Shown here: positions 27,351-35,763 of the stretch, in pieces
Numbering within the stretch: position 1 is the stretch's first letter
Layout: every line of letters begins with the position of its first letter
NCBI RefSeq assembly: GCF_011058165.1
Contig: NZ_JAALEG010000017.1
Coordinates: 22,754 to 86,753 of the forward strand
Reading direction: 5' to 3'
Length of the DNA: 64,000 nucleotides
Origin: Rhodococcus aetherivorans
GTDB lineage: Bacteria; Actinomycetota; Actinomycetes; Mycobacteriales; Mycobacteriaceae
The notes under the pieces: model-generated
Told to the model about the DNA's origin: nothing
The model's input: the letters and a program-made list of their open reading frames with translations, nothing else
Databases searched by the model: none
Program-made: the position numbers and the translations under genes

Positions 27351-27717
27351 GAGCCCCCCTTTTCGCCCGGACGTGCGCGGCGTCCAGGATCGCCGCGGAC
27401 CAGTCCAGGTCCCCGCCGGCGCCGAGTCGGTCGAGGATTTGGCGGTGCAGCTCGTCGAACACCCCGGCCTTTGCCCAGGCCGCGAAGCGGCGGTGCGCGG
27501 TCGGGACGCTGACCCCGAACGACGGTGGCAGGTGCCGCCAGGCGCAGCCACTGGTGAGCACGTAGACGACGGCGGTGAACACCGCCCGATCATCGAGCGC
27601 CGCCCGGCCGCCGCCCTGCGGCCTCGGCGAGAACCGAGGCAGCAGCGGTTCGACGATCTCCCACAACGCATCCGGCACCAACCGAGTAGACAACGCATCG
27701 ACCACGCCATGCATCAT
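27346..27717 (-). CDS. Transposase frame A (DUF4096-type N-terminal half)
   Basis: 123 aa from ATG 27717. It has the IS5-family N-terminal domain (LVPDALWEIVEPLLP, then AVFTAVVYVLTSGCAWRHLPP and RFAAWAKAGVFDELH). It ends DAAHVRAKRGAL, just after the first catalytic Asp (ILDAAHVRAK). The frame stops right after a CCCCCCTTTT run on the + strand (27354-27363; A4G6 on the coding strand), where ribosomes can slip -1 into frame B to make the full DDE enzyme. Confidence 0.9.
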   Translation of the reverse strand: MMHGVVDALSTRLVPDALWEIVEPLLPRFSPRPQGGGRAALDDRAVFTAVVYVLTSGCAWRHLPPSFGVSVPTAHRRFAAWAKAGVFDELHRQILDRLGAGGDLDWSAAILDAAHVRAKRGAL

Positions 27718-27752
27718 GCCGTACACAGGATCCGACCCATACAAGACACGCT

Positions 27753-28184
27753 CTAAGACTCTCGACAGTCGGAGCACAGTCCCCAGAACGTCACTTCGGC
27801 CTCGTCCACGACGTAGCCGTGGTCGTCCGAGGGTTCGAGGCACGGCGCCGCTCCGACGACGCACTCGATGTCGGTGACCGCGCCACAGCTGCGGCACACC
27901 AGGTGGTGGTGGTTGTCGCCGATCCGGGTCTCGTACCGGGCCGGCGAACCCGCGGGTTCGATGCGGCGCAGGAGCCCGGCCCCGACGCACGCCTTGAGCA
28001 CGTCGTACACCGCCTGCGTGGAGACGGAGCCGAGTTCGCTCCGCACCGCGGCCGCGATCTCGTCCGCATCGGAATGGGGGTGCGCGGCAACCGCACCGAG
28101 CACGGCAACACGCGGAGCGGTCACCCGCAGACCCACGGAGCGCAGTTGCGCTGGGGGGTCGAGGTGCTCATCCGCTCGTTGCAT
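27753..28184 (-). CDS. furA: Fur-family peroxide/iron regulator (FurA-like)
   Basis: 143 aa, ATG 28184. A winged HTH (SVGLRVTAPRVAVLGAVAAH) is followed by the metal-binding dimer domain with HHHLVCRSCG and, at the C-terminus, CSDCRES, giving two CxxC zinc pairs. It fits actinobacterial FurA, which represses itself and a linked catalase. The last base of the stop codon is the first base of the insertion sequence; the original flanking base was identical, so the reading frame and stop survived. A FurA-type operator lies just upstream. Confidence 0.93.
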   Translation of the reverse strand: MQRADEHLDPPAQLRSVGLRVTAPRVAVLGAVAAHPHSDADEIAAAVRSELGSVSTQAVYDVLKACVGAGLLRRIEPAGSPARYETRIGDNHHHLVCRSCGAVTDIECVVGAAPCLEPSDDHGYVVDEAEVTFWGLCSDCRES

Positions 28185-28199
28185 GACCCCAGTATGCCC

Positions 28200-28224
28200 C
28201 TTTTCTGGAATTAGTCAAGAAAAG
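28200..28224 (-). promoter_or_regulatory. furA promoter with AT-rich FurA operator
   Basis: On the coding strand CTTTTCTTGACTAATTCC is followed by AGAAAAGG: a TTGACT -35 element inside an AT-rich inverted repeat (CTTTTCT/AGAAAAG). This closely resembles the self-regulated furA promoter of mycobacteria. It lies 16-40 bases upstream of the furA start. Confidence 0.75.
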
Positions 28225-28321
28225 ACGGGCGGAATCGGTCCGCACACGATCGCCTGATTCCGCACAACGGACCCGCCGGCCGGGTCTACCCTGCTTCTCA
28301 GCCCACCGGAAGAGGTTCGCC

Positions 28322-29122
28322 ATGCGCACCAACCCGATCTCTCGCGCCTCCGGGATCGCGATCGCGGCCGGCACCGCGCTCACCCTGCTGCTCGGCTGCT
28401 CCAGCGGATCCGACACGGAATCCGAGCCCTACTCCTACGGCCCCACCGTCGAGGTCGGCGACGGCACGGCCCGCACCTACGTCGAGCAGGGCGACGACGG
28501 TGCCCCCGCGGCGATCGGGGTCCGCTTCTCGGCGACGGCGCTCGACGGCCTCTCCGACGCCCTCGAGGTGCACACGCTCGAGTTCCCGGCCGAGGCGGAC
28601 GAGACCGCGTTCGACCACCTGACCATGGACTGGAACCCGCACGGGCACGAACCGGTGGGACTGTTCGACCAGCCTCATTTCGACATCCATTTCTACATGA
28701 TCGGCGCCGAGCAGATTTCCGAGATCGACCCGGCCGCACCCGGGTACGCCGACGCGGCGGCCAACATGCCCGAAGCCCGGTACATGCCGGCCGACTACGT
28801 GCCCGCCGGTCCGCCGGAGATGGCGCTCGTCCCGCAGATGGGGATGCACTGGGTCGACGGCACCCTGCCGATCGCGCCGGGACAGTACGACTTCACCCAG
28901 ATCCTCATCGAGGGATCCTGGGACGGGGAATGGACCTTCATCGAGCCGATGCTCACCCGCGACTGGCTGCTCACCCGGCCCACGATCGACGAGCCGGTGA
29001 AACAGCCCGAGGCCTATCAGCAGAGCGCGTACTACCCCACCACCTACTCGGTGAGCTTCGACGACCAGGCGCAGGAGTACGTCGTCGAACTCGGTGGACT
29101 CACCATGCGAGAGGAGTCGTGA
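28322..29122 (+). CDS. Lipoprotein, DUF5602/TTHB210-like, copy 1
   Basis: 266 aa. The signal peptide ends in a lipobox LLGC (Cys26). The mature part has a His-rich core: DWNPHGHEP and FDQPHFDIHFYMI, then MGMHWVD, then SYYPTTYSV-type ending (SAYYPTTYSVSFDD). This pattern fits the DUF5602/TTHB210-like family, whose clustered His suggest metal binding; function unknown. It is fused operon-style to a paralogue by a GTGA overlap. Confidence 0.75.
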   Translation: MRTNPISRASGIAIAAGTALTLLLGCSSGSDTESEPYSYGPTVEVGDGTARTYVEQGDDGAPAAIGVRFSATALDGLSDALEVHTLEFPAEADETAFDHLTMDWNPHGHEPVGLFDQPHFDIHFYMIGAEQISEIDPAAPGYADAAANMPEARYMPADYVPAGPPEMALVPQMGMHWVDGTLPIAPGQYDFTQILIEGSWDGEWTFIEPMLTRDWLLTRPTIDEPVKQPEAYQQSAYYPTTYSVSFDDQAQEYVVELGGLTMREES

Positions 29123-29922
29123 CAGTGGTGCACCTTCGCACGTTCGCGGTGCTCGGAGTCGTCGGCGTGACGGCGACGGCGACGGCACTCGTCGTCGGTT
29201 CCGTGGCCGGAGCCCAGGGCTCCACGTCCGTCGACGGCCCGCCCCGCCCCGTCGGTAACGGATCGGCGCACACGTACGTCACCGTCGGACCCGACGACAC
29301 CCCCACCGCGATCGGCGTCCGCCTCGATGCCGCCGCTCTCGAAGGCCTCACGAGCGGTCTGCTGCCCACCACCGAGGCCTACGTGCTCGACGTTCCCGAC
29401 GGGGCGCCCGCGACGGTCGTCGACCATGTCACGCTGGACTGGAACTCTCACGGCCACAATCCGGAACACGGGTTCGACCAGCCGCACTTCGATGTGCACT
29501 TCTACCTCGTCGACACCGCGACGGTGGAGTCGATCAACCCGCTCGTCCCCGGGTATCTCGAGCGGGCGGCGAAGCTGCCGGACCCGAAGTACCTCCCGGA
29601 AGGCTACGCGCCGTCGGACCCCCAGCCGATTCTCGGCACCGTCCCCAACATGGGACTGCACTGGCTCGACACCGCCGAGCCGCACGGGCACTTCACCGAG
29701 ACGGTCCTGCAGGGCTCGTGGGACGGCCGGCACGTCTTCATCGAGCCGATGATGACCCGGGACTGGCTGGCGTCCCGGCCCGACCTGCACGAGGAACTGC
29801 GGCAGCCGAGCGCGTATCAGCAGTCCGGCTACTACCCCACCACCTACTCGGTGACGTGGGACGACGCAGCCGGGCAGTACGTCGTCGAACTCGGTGGGCT
29901 CACGATGCGCGAGGCGTCGTGA
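29119..29922 (+). CDS. Secreted DUF5602/TTHB210-like protein, copy 2
   Basis: 267 aa from GTG 29119, overlapping the stop of copy 1 (GTG 29125 is an alternative). It has a hydrophobic N-terminal signal (VLGVVGVTATATALVVGSVAGA) without a lipobox Cys. It shares with copy 1 DWNSHGHNP, FDQPHFDVHFYLV, MGLHWLD, IEPMMTRDWL and ELGGLTMRE. So one paralogue is lipid-anchored and the other is released or signal-anchored. Tandem duplication with divergence in the linkers. Function unknown. Confidence 0.75.
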   Translation: MTVVHLRTFAVLGVVGVTATATALVVGSVAGAQGSTSVDGPPRPVGNGSAHTYVTVGPDDTPTAIGVRLDAAALEGLTSGLLPTTEAYVLDVPDGAPATVVDHVTLDWNSHGHNPEHGFDQPHFDVHFYLVDTATVESINPLVPGYLERAAKLPDPKYLPEGYAPSDPQPILGTVPNMGLHWLDTAEPHGHFTETVLQGSWDGRHVFIEPMMTRDWLASRPDLHEELRQPSAYQQSGYYPTTYSVTWDDAAGQYVVELGGLTMREAS

Positions 29923-29938
29923 GCCCACCGCAGGTTCC

Positions 29939-30565
29939 CTAGCGCACCGTCCGGGCCGGGCCGATGCTCATCCGGCCCGACGTGATGACGATGCCGTGGT
30001 GGGCCCCCGGCAGCAGCCACCGTCCCAGTGTCGGGCCCTGCGCCTCGACGCGGACGCGGGCGTAGCGGAACCGTCCCCTCAGCCGTGCCGTGGCGCGGGC
30101 CTGGCTGCCGTCCGGTTCGGGCTGTGCGAACGCCAGTCCCCCGACGATCGGCAGTTCCGGACCGCGCGGGGTCGCGTCGGTGTCCACCTTCCATGTGTCG
30201 CCCGTGGCGGAGAACCGGCCGATGACGTCGCCGGTGAACGAGGCGAGCACCTTGGGCAGATGCCAGTGCTCGCGCCCGCCGTGCACGGACGCCTCGGAGT
30301 CCACGGCGATGAACGGCACGGCCATCGCCGGGATCAGTCCCGGGCGCAGGACGGGACTTGCGAGCACCTCGCGGTAGGGGCCGACGGGCGATTCGAGGTA
30401 GTCCACCACCATCGCGAGGGTGAACGGCAGGGTCCGGCCGCCGGGGCCGAACTGGGCCGCCCCGGGCGCGCTGCGGTGCCACCACAGGGCCGCGCGCGCC
30501 TGCGCCGACCACGGCGGCGGCGCGGACGTCGGCCAGTCGGTACGTTCGTCGGTGCTCTCAGGCAC
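29939..30565 (-). CDS. Acetoacetate decarboxylase-family protein
   Basis: 208 aa from GTG 30565, which overlaps the end of the GMC oxidase gene by 8 bases; longer starts run antisense to nothing useful. It has the ADC-like barrel pattern PFTLAMVVDYLESPVGPYREVL and HWHLPKVLASF, where the Lys could be the Schiff-base residue. It may decarboxylate a beta-keto acid or merely bind a ligand. Last gene of the TetR-BVMO-GMC operon. Convergent with the DUF5602 pair. Confidence 0.75.
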   Translation of the reverse strand: MPESTDERTDWPTSAPPPWSAQARAALWWHRSAPGAAQFGPGGRTLPFTLAMVVDYLESPVGPYREVLASPVLRPGLIPAMAVPFIAVDSEASVHGGREHWHLPKVLASFTGDVIGRFSATGDTWKVDTDATPRGPELPIVGGLAFAQPEPDGSQARATARLRGRFRYARVRVEAQGPTLGRWLLPGAHHGIVITSGRMSIGPARTVR

Positions 30566-32273
30566 GCTCCACAACACGGGCGGCCTCCTCTCGTCGGACG
30601 GGATGGATCGGCAGGCGCAGCGCCGCGGGAGCCGACTCCGGCACGCTGGGCCGCACCGGCCGCACCGGAGTGACCGGCACGTAACCGGATCCGAGCGTCG
30701 GGCGTGGATCGGCGTCACCCTTGTTGGGCCACAACGCCATCGCCCGCTCGGACTGCGCCGTGATGGTGAGCGACGGGTTCACGCCCAGGTTGGCGCTGAC
30801 CACGGATCCGTCCACGACATGCAGGCCCTCGTGGCCGTAGGCGCGCAGGTAGGGATCGACGACACCGGACTCGGGCGAGTCCCCGATCACGCAGCCGCCG
30901 AGGAAGTGCGCGGTCATGGGAATGTTGACCAGGTCCGCAACCGATCCGCCCGCGTCGCCGTCGATCTTGCCGGCGACCCGCCGGATGGCCTCGTGACCCA
31001 CCGGAATCCACTCCGGCGGTGGCGCGCCGGGCCCGCGACGGCTCGTGAGCCGGCGTCCGAACGGCCCGCGCGTGCTCGCCAGTTCGAGGGAGTTGTCGTC
31101 GGTCTGCATGACCAGCGCGATCACGGTCCGCTCGGACCAGTGCCGCACCGACAGGGTGCGCAGGAACGCGGCGGGGTTGCGGGCCGCCACCGCGAGGAAC
31201 TTCACCAGCCGCGGTGTCCGGCCCCCACCGTCGACCAGGAGGGCCTGCAACAGCCCGATGGCGTTGCTGCCCTTGCCGTACCGCACCGGTTCGATGTGGG
31301 TGTGGTCGTCCGGGTGGAAGGAGGCGGTGATCGCGATGCCGCGGGAGTAGTCCACGGTGCGGTCCTGCGCCGTCGCGGCGAGCACCGCTTCGGAGTTGGT
31401 GCGCACCACCGTGCCCAGTCGCGGCGACAACCTCGGCAGGGCACCGGTCTCGCGCATCGCGAGCAGCAGCCGCGACGTGCCGTAGGTGCCGGCGGCAAAC
31501 ACCACCTGGTCGGCGGTGAACACTGTGTGGCGCTTGCGGATCCGGTTCGTGCTGCGGGCACGGACCTCGTATCCCCCCTCGGCGCGCGGACGGATCTCGG
31601 TGACGGTGGTGAGCGGATGGATCGTCGCCCCGGCCTGCTCGGCAAGGTACAGATAGTTCTTGACGAGGGTGTTCTTCGCGCCCACCCGGCAACCCGTCAT
31701 GCAGCCGCCGCACTCGGTGCAGCCGGTGCGCTCGGGCCCGGCGCCCCCGAAGAACGGGTCCGGCACCGTCTTCCCCGGTTCGCCGAAGAACACGCCGACC
31801 GGCGTGGTGGTGAACGTCTCGCCGACCCCCATCTCCTCGGCCACCGAGCGCATCACCTCGTCGGCGGGGGTCGTCAGCGGATTCGGGCGCACGCCGAGCA
31901 TCCGCGCCGCCTGCTCGTAGTACGGTCCGAGCTCGGCCTGCCAGTCGGTGATGTGCCCCCACTGCGGGTCCTGGAAGAACCGGGCCGGCGGCCGGTAGAG
32001 GGTGTTGGCATAGTTGAGCGATCCCCCGCCGACGCCGGCACCCGCCATGACCAGGACGTCGGGCAGCAGGTGGATGCGCTGCACGCCGTAACAGCCCAGG
32101 GCCGGGGCCCACAGGTACTTGCGCAGTCGCCAGCTGGTCTTCGGCAGTTCGTCGTCGGCGAAGCGGCGGCCGGCCTCGAGAACGCCGACGCGGTAGCCCT
32201 TCTCGGTCGCGCGCAGCGCGGCGACGCTGCCGCCGAAGCCGGACCCGACGACCAGAACGTCGTAATGGGTCAT
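30558..32273 (-). CDS. GMC-family oxidoreductase, ChoD-like, with CxxCxxCx3C motif
   Basis: 571 aa from ATG 32273, overlapping the BVMO stop (ATGA). The ADP-binding motif is VVGSGFGGSVAAL (about 8-20), with AGAGVGGGSLNYAN as the GMC signature and a C-terminal HVVDGSVVSANLGVNPSLT. It closely resembles M. tuberculosis ChoD (Rv3409c), annotated as a cholesterol oxidase. An insert carries Cys185, Cys188, Cys191 and Cys195, in ferredoxin-like spacing. It is cytoplasmic (no signal). Substrate is a hydrophobic alcohol, possibly a sterol; the operon context suggests a chain with the BVMO. Confidence 0.9.
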   Translation of the reverse strand: MTHYDVLVVGSGFGGSVAALRATEKGYRVGVLEAGRRFADDELPKTSWRLRKYLWAPALGCYGVQRIHLLPDVLVMAGAGVGGGSLNYANTLYRPPARFFQDPQWGHITDWQAELGPYYEQAARMLGVRPNPLTTPADEVMRSVAEEMGVGETFTTTPVGVFFGEPGKTVPDPFFGGAGPERTGCTECGGCMTGCRVGAKNTLVKNYLYLAEQAGATIHPLTTVTEIRPRAEGGYEVRARSTNRIRKRHTVFTADQVVFAAGTYGTSRLLLAMRETGALPRLSPRLGTVVRTNSEAVLAATAQDRTVDYSRGIAITASFHPDDHTHIEPVRYGKGSNAIGLLQALLVDGGGRTPRLVKFLAVAARNPAAFLRTLSVRHWSERTVIALVMQTDDNSLELASTRGPFGRRLTSRRGPGAPPPEWIPVGHEAIRRVAGKIDGDAGGSVADLVNIPMTAHFLGGCVIGDSPESGVVDPYLRAYGHEGLHVVDGSVVSANLGVNPSLTITAQSERAMALWPNKGDADPRPTLGSGYVPVTPVRPVRPSVPESAPAALRLPIHPVRREEAARVVERA

Positions 32274-33775
32274 GCCGCAATCCTTTCGGCAGCGGGACGG
32301 GTCACATAGTTCTCGGGATCGAAGCGCTTGGTCCGGGCGCGGTACCGCCAGGTGAACGTCGGCCACATCACCGAGTTGCGCCCCTTGCGGTCGAGGTACC
32401 AGCTGTGGCAGCCGCCCGCGTTCCACACCGTGCCGGCGAGGGCGGGGTCGAGTTCGGCGTTGTAGTCGCGCTGCGCGCCGGCGGTCACCTCGACGGTGGC
32501 CAGTTCCCGGGACCGCATGGTGCGCAGGGCGTCCGCGATGTAGGCGGCCTGCGATTCGAGCATGTACACGATCGAGCTGTGGCCGAGGTTGGTGTTCGGC
32601 CCGTACATCAGGAAAAGGTTGGGGAAGCCGTGGACCGAGACGCCCAGGTAGGCGCTGGGGCTGCCGTTCCAGACCTCGGCCAGGGTGCGGCCGTCGTGTC
32701 CCCGGATGTGCCGGGCCACAGGCGGTTCGGTGACGGTGAAGCCGGTGCCGAAGATGACGGCGTCGACCTCGTGCTCGTTGCCCGCCTCGTCGACGACACC
32801 CTTCTCGGTGACCGCGGTCAGCCCGGAGGAAACCACGGTGACGTCGGGCCGGGTGATCGCCGGGAACCAGTCGTTGGACAGCAGGATCCGCTTGCACATG
32901 ATCCGGAACCCCGGGGTGAGCTTCGTCCGCAGCTCCGGATCCGGGACCTGCTTGTCGAGGACCGACAGCGCTCGGCGCTCGAACAACGGCACGAGCCACC
33001 GGCGCGCGAACGGCCGTGTCATCCCGACGACGTACGTTTCCTTCTGCCCGTAGACGGCCCCGCGAACGACCTTCTGCGCGAGCGGGAAACGCCGGTAGAG
33101 GGCGCGCACCGGACGCGCAATGGTGTGATCGTGCTTGGGCATGACCCACGAGGCGGTGCGCTGGAACAGCGTCAGGTGCCCGACGGTGTCGACGATGGCG
33201 GGGACGAACTGTATCGCGGAGGCGCCGGTGCCGATCACGGCGACGCGCTTGCCGCGCAGGTCGTAGCCGTGGTCCCACTCTGCCGAGTGGAACATCTTGC
33301 CGCGGAACATCTCCAGGCCCGGCACCTTCGGGAGGGTCGGGGTGGACAGCGCACCGGTCGCCGAGACCAGCACGTCGGCGGTGAGGTCGCCCCGCGACGT
33401 CGACACGATCCAGCGGGTGTTCTCGTCGTCCCACTGCGCGTCGCGCAGTTCGCACCCGAACATCGTCCGGTCGGTGACGCCCTGTTCCGTCGCGACCCGA
33501 CGCAGGTAGGCGTAGATCTCCTCCTGGGTGCCGTGGGCCTTCGACCAGTCCGGTTCGGGCGCGAAGGAGAACGAGTACAGCGCGCTCGGCACGTCGCAGG
33601 CCGCGCCCGGGTAGGTGTTCACCCGCCAGGTGCCGCCGACGTCGTCGCCCCGCTCGATCACGAGGACGTCGGCGCGCGGGTGCTCACGCAGCAGCGTGGC
33701 CGCCATGCCGATGCCCCCGAAGCCGGCCCCCACGACGAGCGTGTGGACGTGCGGCGGGAGGGTCACGATGCTCAC
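32270..33775 (-). CDS. Flavin monooxygenase, Baeyer-Villiger type
   Basis: 501 aa, GTG 33775 overlapping the TetR stop. FAD motif GAGFGGIGMA (about 16-25), BVMO fingerprint FRGKMFHSAEWDH (F-x-G-x3-H-x3-W), and NADPH motif GTGASAIQFVP. These show a class B flavoprotein that inserts oxygen next to a ketone to make an ester or lactone, using NADPH. With the GMC oxidase (alcohol to ketone) it would form a two-step ring or chain opening path. Substrate unknown. Confidence 0.9.
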   Translation of the reverse strand: MSIVTLPPHVHTLVVGAGFGGIGMAATLLREHPRADVLVIERGDDVGGTWRVNTYPGAACDVPSALYSFSFAPEPDWSKAHGTQEEIYAYLRRVATEQGVTDRTMFGCELRDAQWDDENTRWIVSTSRGDLTADVLVSATGALSTPTLPKVPGLEMFRGKMFHSAEWDHGYDLRGKRVAVIGTGASAIQFVPAIVDTVGHLTLFQRTASWVMPKHDHTIARPVRALYRRFPLAQKVVRGAVYGQKETYVVGMTRPFARRWLVPLFERRALSVLDKQVPDPELRTKLTPGFRIMCKRILLSNDWFPAITRPDVTVVSSGLTAVTEKGVVDEAGNEHEVDAVIFGTGFTVTEPPVARHIRGHDGRTLAEVWNGSPSAYLGVSVHGFPNLFLMYGPNTNLGHSSIVYMLESQAAYIADALRTMRSRELATVEVTAGAQRDYNAELDPALAGTVWNAGGCHSWYLDRKGRNSVMWPTFTWRYRARTKRFDPENYVTRPAAERIAA

Positions 33776-34350
33776 TTCATCACCAGTTCCTTCCAGACCG
33801 GGAGCAGCCGCTCCCGGATCTCACGATCCGATTCGGGGGTACGCATCAGGGCGGCGACGGCGAGGCCGCGGGCCAGCTCGATGCTCAGGTCGATTCCGTC
33901 GGGGCCCATCCGGTCCCCCATGATCTCGAGGCAGCCGACCCGCAGCGCGTCGGAGACCTTGCGCTCGAGGGGGATCACCGCCTCGTGCAGGGTGGGATCG
34001 GTCCGGGCGGCCACCCACAGCTCGAGCGCGGCGTGGAACAACGGTCCGCGGAACGCGTCGGTGAGGACGTCGAGGCCACGCTCGGGGTCCGGGCTGGCCT
34101 CGAGGATCTCCGTGAGGCGCTTGTCGACGAGGTGCTCGACCGCGGCGACGACGAGCGATTCCTTGGTCGGGAAGTGATGCAGCTGCGCACCCCGGGATAC
34201 CCCGGCCCGTTTGGCGATGACCTGGGTGGTGGTGCGCGCGTAGCCGAGTTCGACGAGCGAGTCGACGGCCGCGTCGAGGAGTTTCGCCCGGGTCACGGCG
34301 GTGCGCTCGGCCTGCGTGCGCCCCGTGCCCGTGGATGTGGTTCGAGTCAC
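33772..34350 (-). CDS. TetR-family regulator of the BVMO/acyl-CoA dehydrogenase divergon
   Basis: 192 aa from GTG 34350 (VTRTTSTGTGRTQAERTAVTR); the upstream in-frame extension is not TetR-like. HTH region is TTQVIAKRAGVSRGAQLHHFPTKESL. First gene of the minus-strand operon and divergent from the acyl-CoA dehydrogenase gene. A palindrome, CAGTCCAGACTG, lies 31 bases upstream of the start. No clear SD, so translation may be leaderless. Likely repressor of both directions, released by a pathway acyl-CoA or ketone. Confidence 0.88.
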   Translation of the reverse strand: MTRTTSTGTGRTQAERTAVTRAKLLDAAVDSLVELGYARTTTQVIAKRAGVSRGAQLHHFPTKESLVVAAVEHLVDKRLTEILEASPDPERGLDVLTDAFRGPLFHAALELWVAARTDPTLHEAVIPLERKVSDALRVGCLEIMGDRMGPDGIDLSIELARGLAVAALMRTPESDREIRERLLPVWKELVMK

Positions 34351-34380
34351 AAGAACGGACGGTAACAGCAAAACAACAAA

Positions 34381-34392
34381 CAGTCCAGACTG
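34381..34392. promoter_or_regulatory. Candidate TetR operator palindrome
   Basis: CAGTCCAGACTG is a perfect 5-bp-arm palindrome (CAGTC-CA-GACTG) in the AT-rich divergent gap between the TetR gene and the acyl-CoA dehydrogenase. Confidence 0.55.
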
Positions 34393-34468
34393 CTTGCAAG
34401 TTTTTAGCCGAGACACATATCCCCAGCTGAGGGCACCGCCCACCCGGAAAGCAGATGGAATTCAACCG

Positions 34469-34497
34469 TTGACTATTTCAATCATTATTGGTCTACT
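34469..34497 (+). promoter_or_regulatory. Promoter of the acyl-CoA dehydrogenase operon
   Basis: TTGACT (34469-34474), a 17-base spacer and TCTACT (34492-34497), about 50 bases upstream of the ATG at 34548, in one of the few AT-rich stretches of the window. Confidence 0.6.
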
Positions 34498-34547
34498 GTG
34501 ATCTGCGCGACAAACCACGAGGTCGCAGAAGGAGGACCGCCGTCTCC

Positions 34548-35714
34548 ATGAGTGCCGTGTCGCTCGAACGCACCATCTACGAACCCGACCACGCCGCGTT
34601 CCGCGAAACCGCGCGACGCTTCGCCGAGCGCGAGGTCGCCCCCCACCTCGAGCAGTGGGCCGCGGCGGGCCGCGTCGATCGCGAGCTGTACCGGCAGGCC
34701 GGCAAGCTCGGCCTGCTCGGTGTCGCCGTGCCGGAACGGTTCGGCGGCGGGGGCATCGACGATTTCCGGTTCGGCGCCGTGCTCATCGAGGAACTCGCCC
34801 GCGTCGGCGCCCAGGCCGTCACCATGGGCTTGTCGGGATTCAACGACCTGGTCGCCCCGTACTTCACGGCCCTCGGCACCGAGGAGCAGAACCATCGCTG
34901 GCTCGCCCCCATGGTCGCCGGTGAGGCGATCGGCGCGATCGCCATGACCGAACCCGGCGCCGGCAGCGACCTCGCCGCCGTCGCCACCACCGCGATTCCC
35001 GACGGCGACCACTTCGTGCTGAACGGCAGCAAGATCTTCATCTCCAACGGCCTGCTCGCCGACACGATCATCGTCGTCGCGAAGACCGATCCCGCCGCCG
35101 GGAAGAACGGGGTGAGCCTGCTCGTCGTCGAGGACGGCATGCCCGGGTTCACGAAGAACGGCCCGCTCGACAAGGTGGGCCTGTCCGCACAGGACACCGC
35201 CGAGCTGGTGTTCGACGACGTCCGCGTGCCCCGCGCCAACCTGCTCGGCGAGGAGAACCGGGGCTTCGGCTATCTGCGGCACAACCTGCCGCAGGAGCGG
35301 CTCAGCATCGCGGTGACCTCCATGGCCCTGATGACCCGCACGTTCGAGACGGCGCTGCGCTACGCCACCGACCGCACAGCGTTCGGGCAGCGCATCGCCG
35401 ACTTCCAGGCCAACCGCTTCTACCTCGCCGAACTGGCCACCGAAATCGAGATCGCGCAGGTGTTCGTGGACCGTTGCATCCTCGACGCCGCCCACGGCCG
35501 GCTCGACGAGGTGACGGCGGCGATGGCCAAGTGGTGGGTCACCGAACTGCATCTGAAGGTGGTGCACCGGGCCGTGCAGCTGCACGGCGGCTACGGGTTC
35601 ATGAAGGAGTACGACGTCGCCCGCGACTATCTGGACTCCCGGGCCGGGACCCTCTACGGCGGCACCACGGAAATCATGAAGGAGATCGTCGGTCGCCGGC
35701 TCACCCGGACGTAG
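34548..35714 (+). CDS. Acyl-CoA dehydrogenase
   Basis: 388 aa from ATG 34548 with AGAAGGAGGA upstream. ACAD signatures: AMTEPGAGSDLAAV (FAD/substrate motif), LVFDDVRVPRANLLG, and QLHGGYGFMKEYDVARDYLDS near the end. The YGGTTEI segment lacks the Glu seen in medium-chain enzymes, so the catalytic base is probably in the helix near the QERLSIA segment, as in long-chain and isovaleryl types. It performs the first beta-oxidation step. First gene of a three-gene operon with fadD and an MHS transporter. Confidence 0.9.
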   Translation: MSAVSLERTIYEPDHAAFRETARRFAEREVAPHLEQWAAAGRVDRELYRQAGKLGLLGVAVPERFGGGGIDDFRFGAVLIEELARVGAQAVTMGLSGFNDLVAPYFTALGTEEQNHRWLAPMVAGEAIGAIAMTEPGAGSDLAAVATTAIPDGDHFVLNGSKIFISNGLLADTIIVVAKTDPAAGKNGVSLLVVEDGMPGFTKNGPLDKVGLSAQDTAELVFDDVRVPRANLLGEENRGFGYLRHNLPQERLSIAVTSMALMTRTFETALRYATDRTAFGQRIADFQANRFYLAELATEIEIAQVFVDRCILDAAHGRLDEVTAAMAKWWVTELHLKVVHRAVQLHGGYGFMKEYDVARDYLDSRAGTLYGGTTEIMKEIVGRRLTRT

Positions 35715-35763
35715 TCGCTTCGGCCACAGACCATCCCGCATCCCAAGGCATCGAGGAGATCCC

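Larger units (their letters stand above)
26888..27753 (-). mobile_element. IS5-family (IS427-like) insertion sequence, intact
   Basis: 866 bp. Imperfect terminal inverted repeats: GAGTATGTCTCATTTGG (26888-26904) and, read inward from the other end, GAGCGTGTCTTGTATGG (27753-27737). The flanks show a 3-bp duplication, TAA (26885-26887 and 27754-27756). Two overlapping transposase frames are joined by a -1 shift. Insertion is between the furA stop and katA; removing it restores an 80-bp furA-katA gap. Confidence 0.9.
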
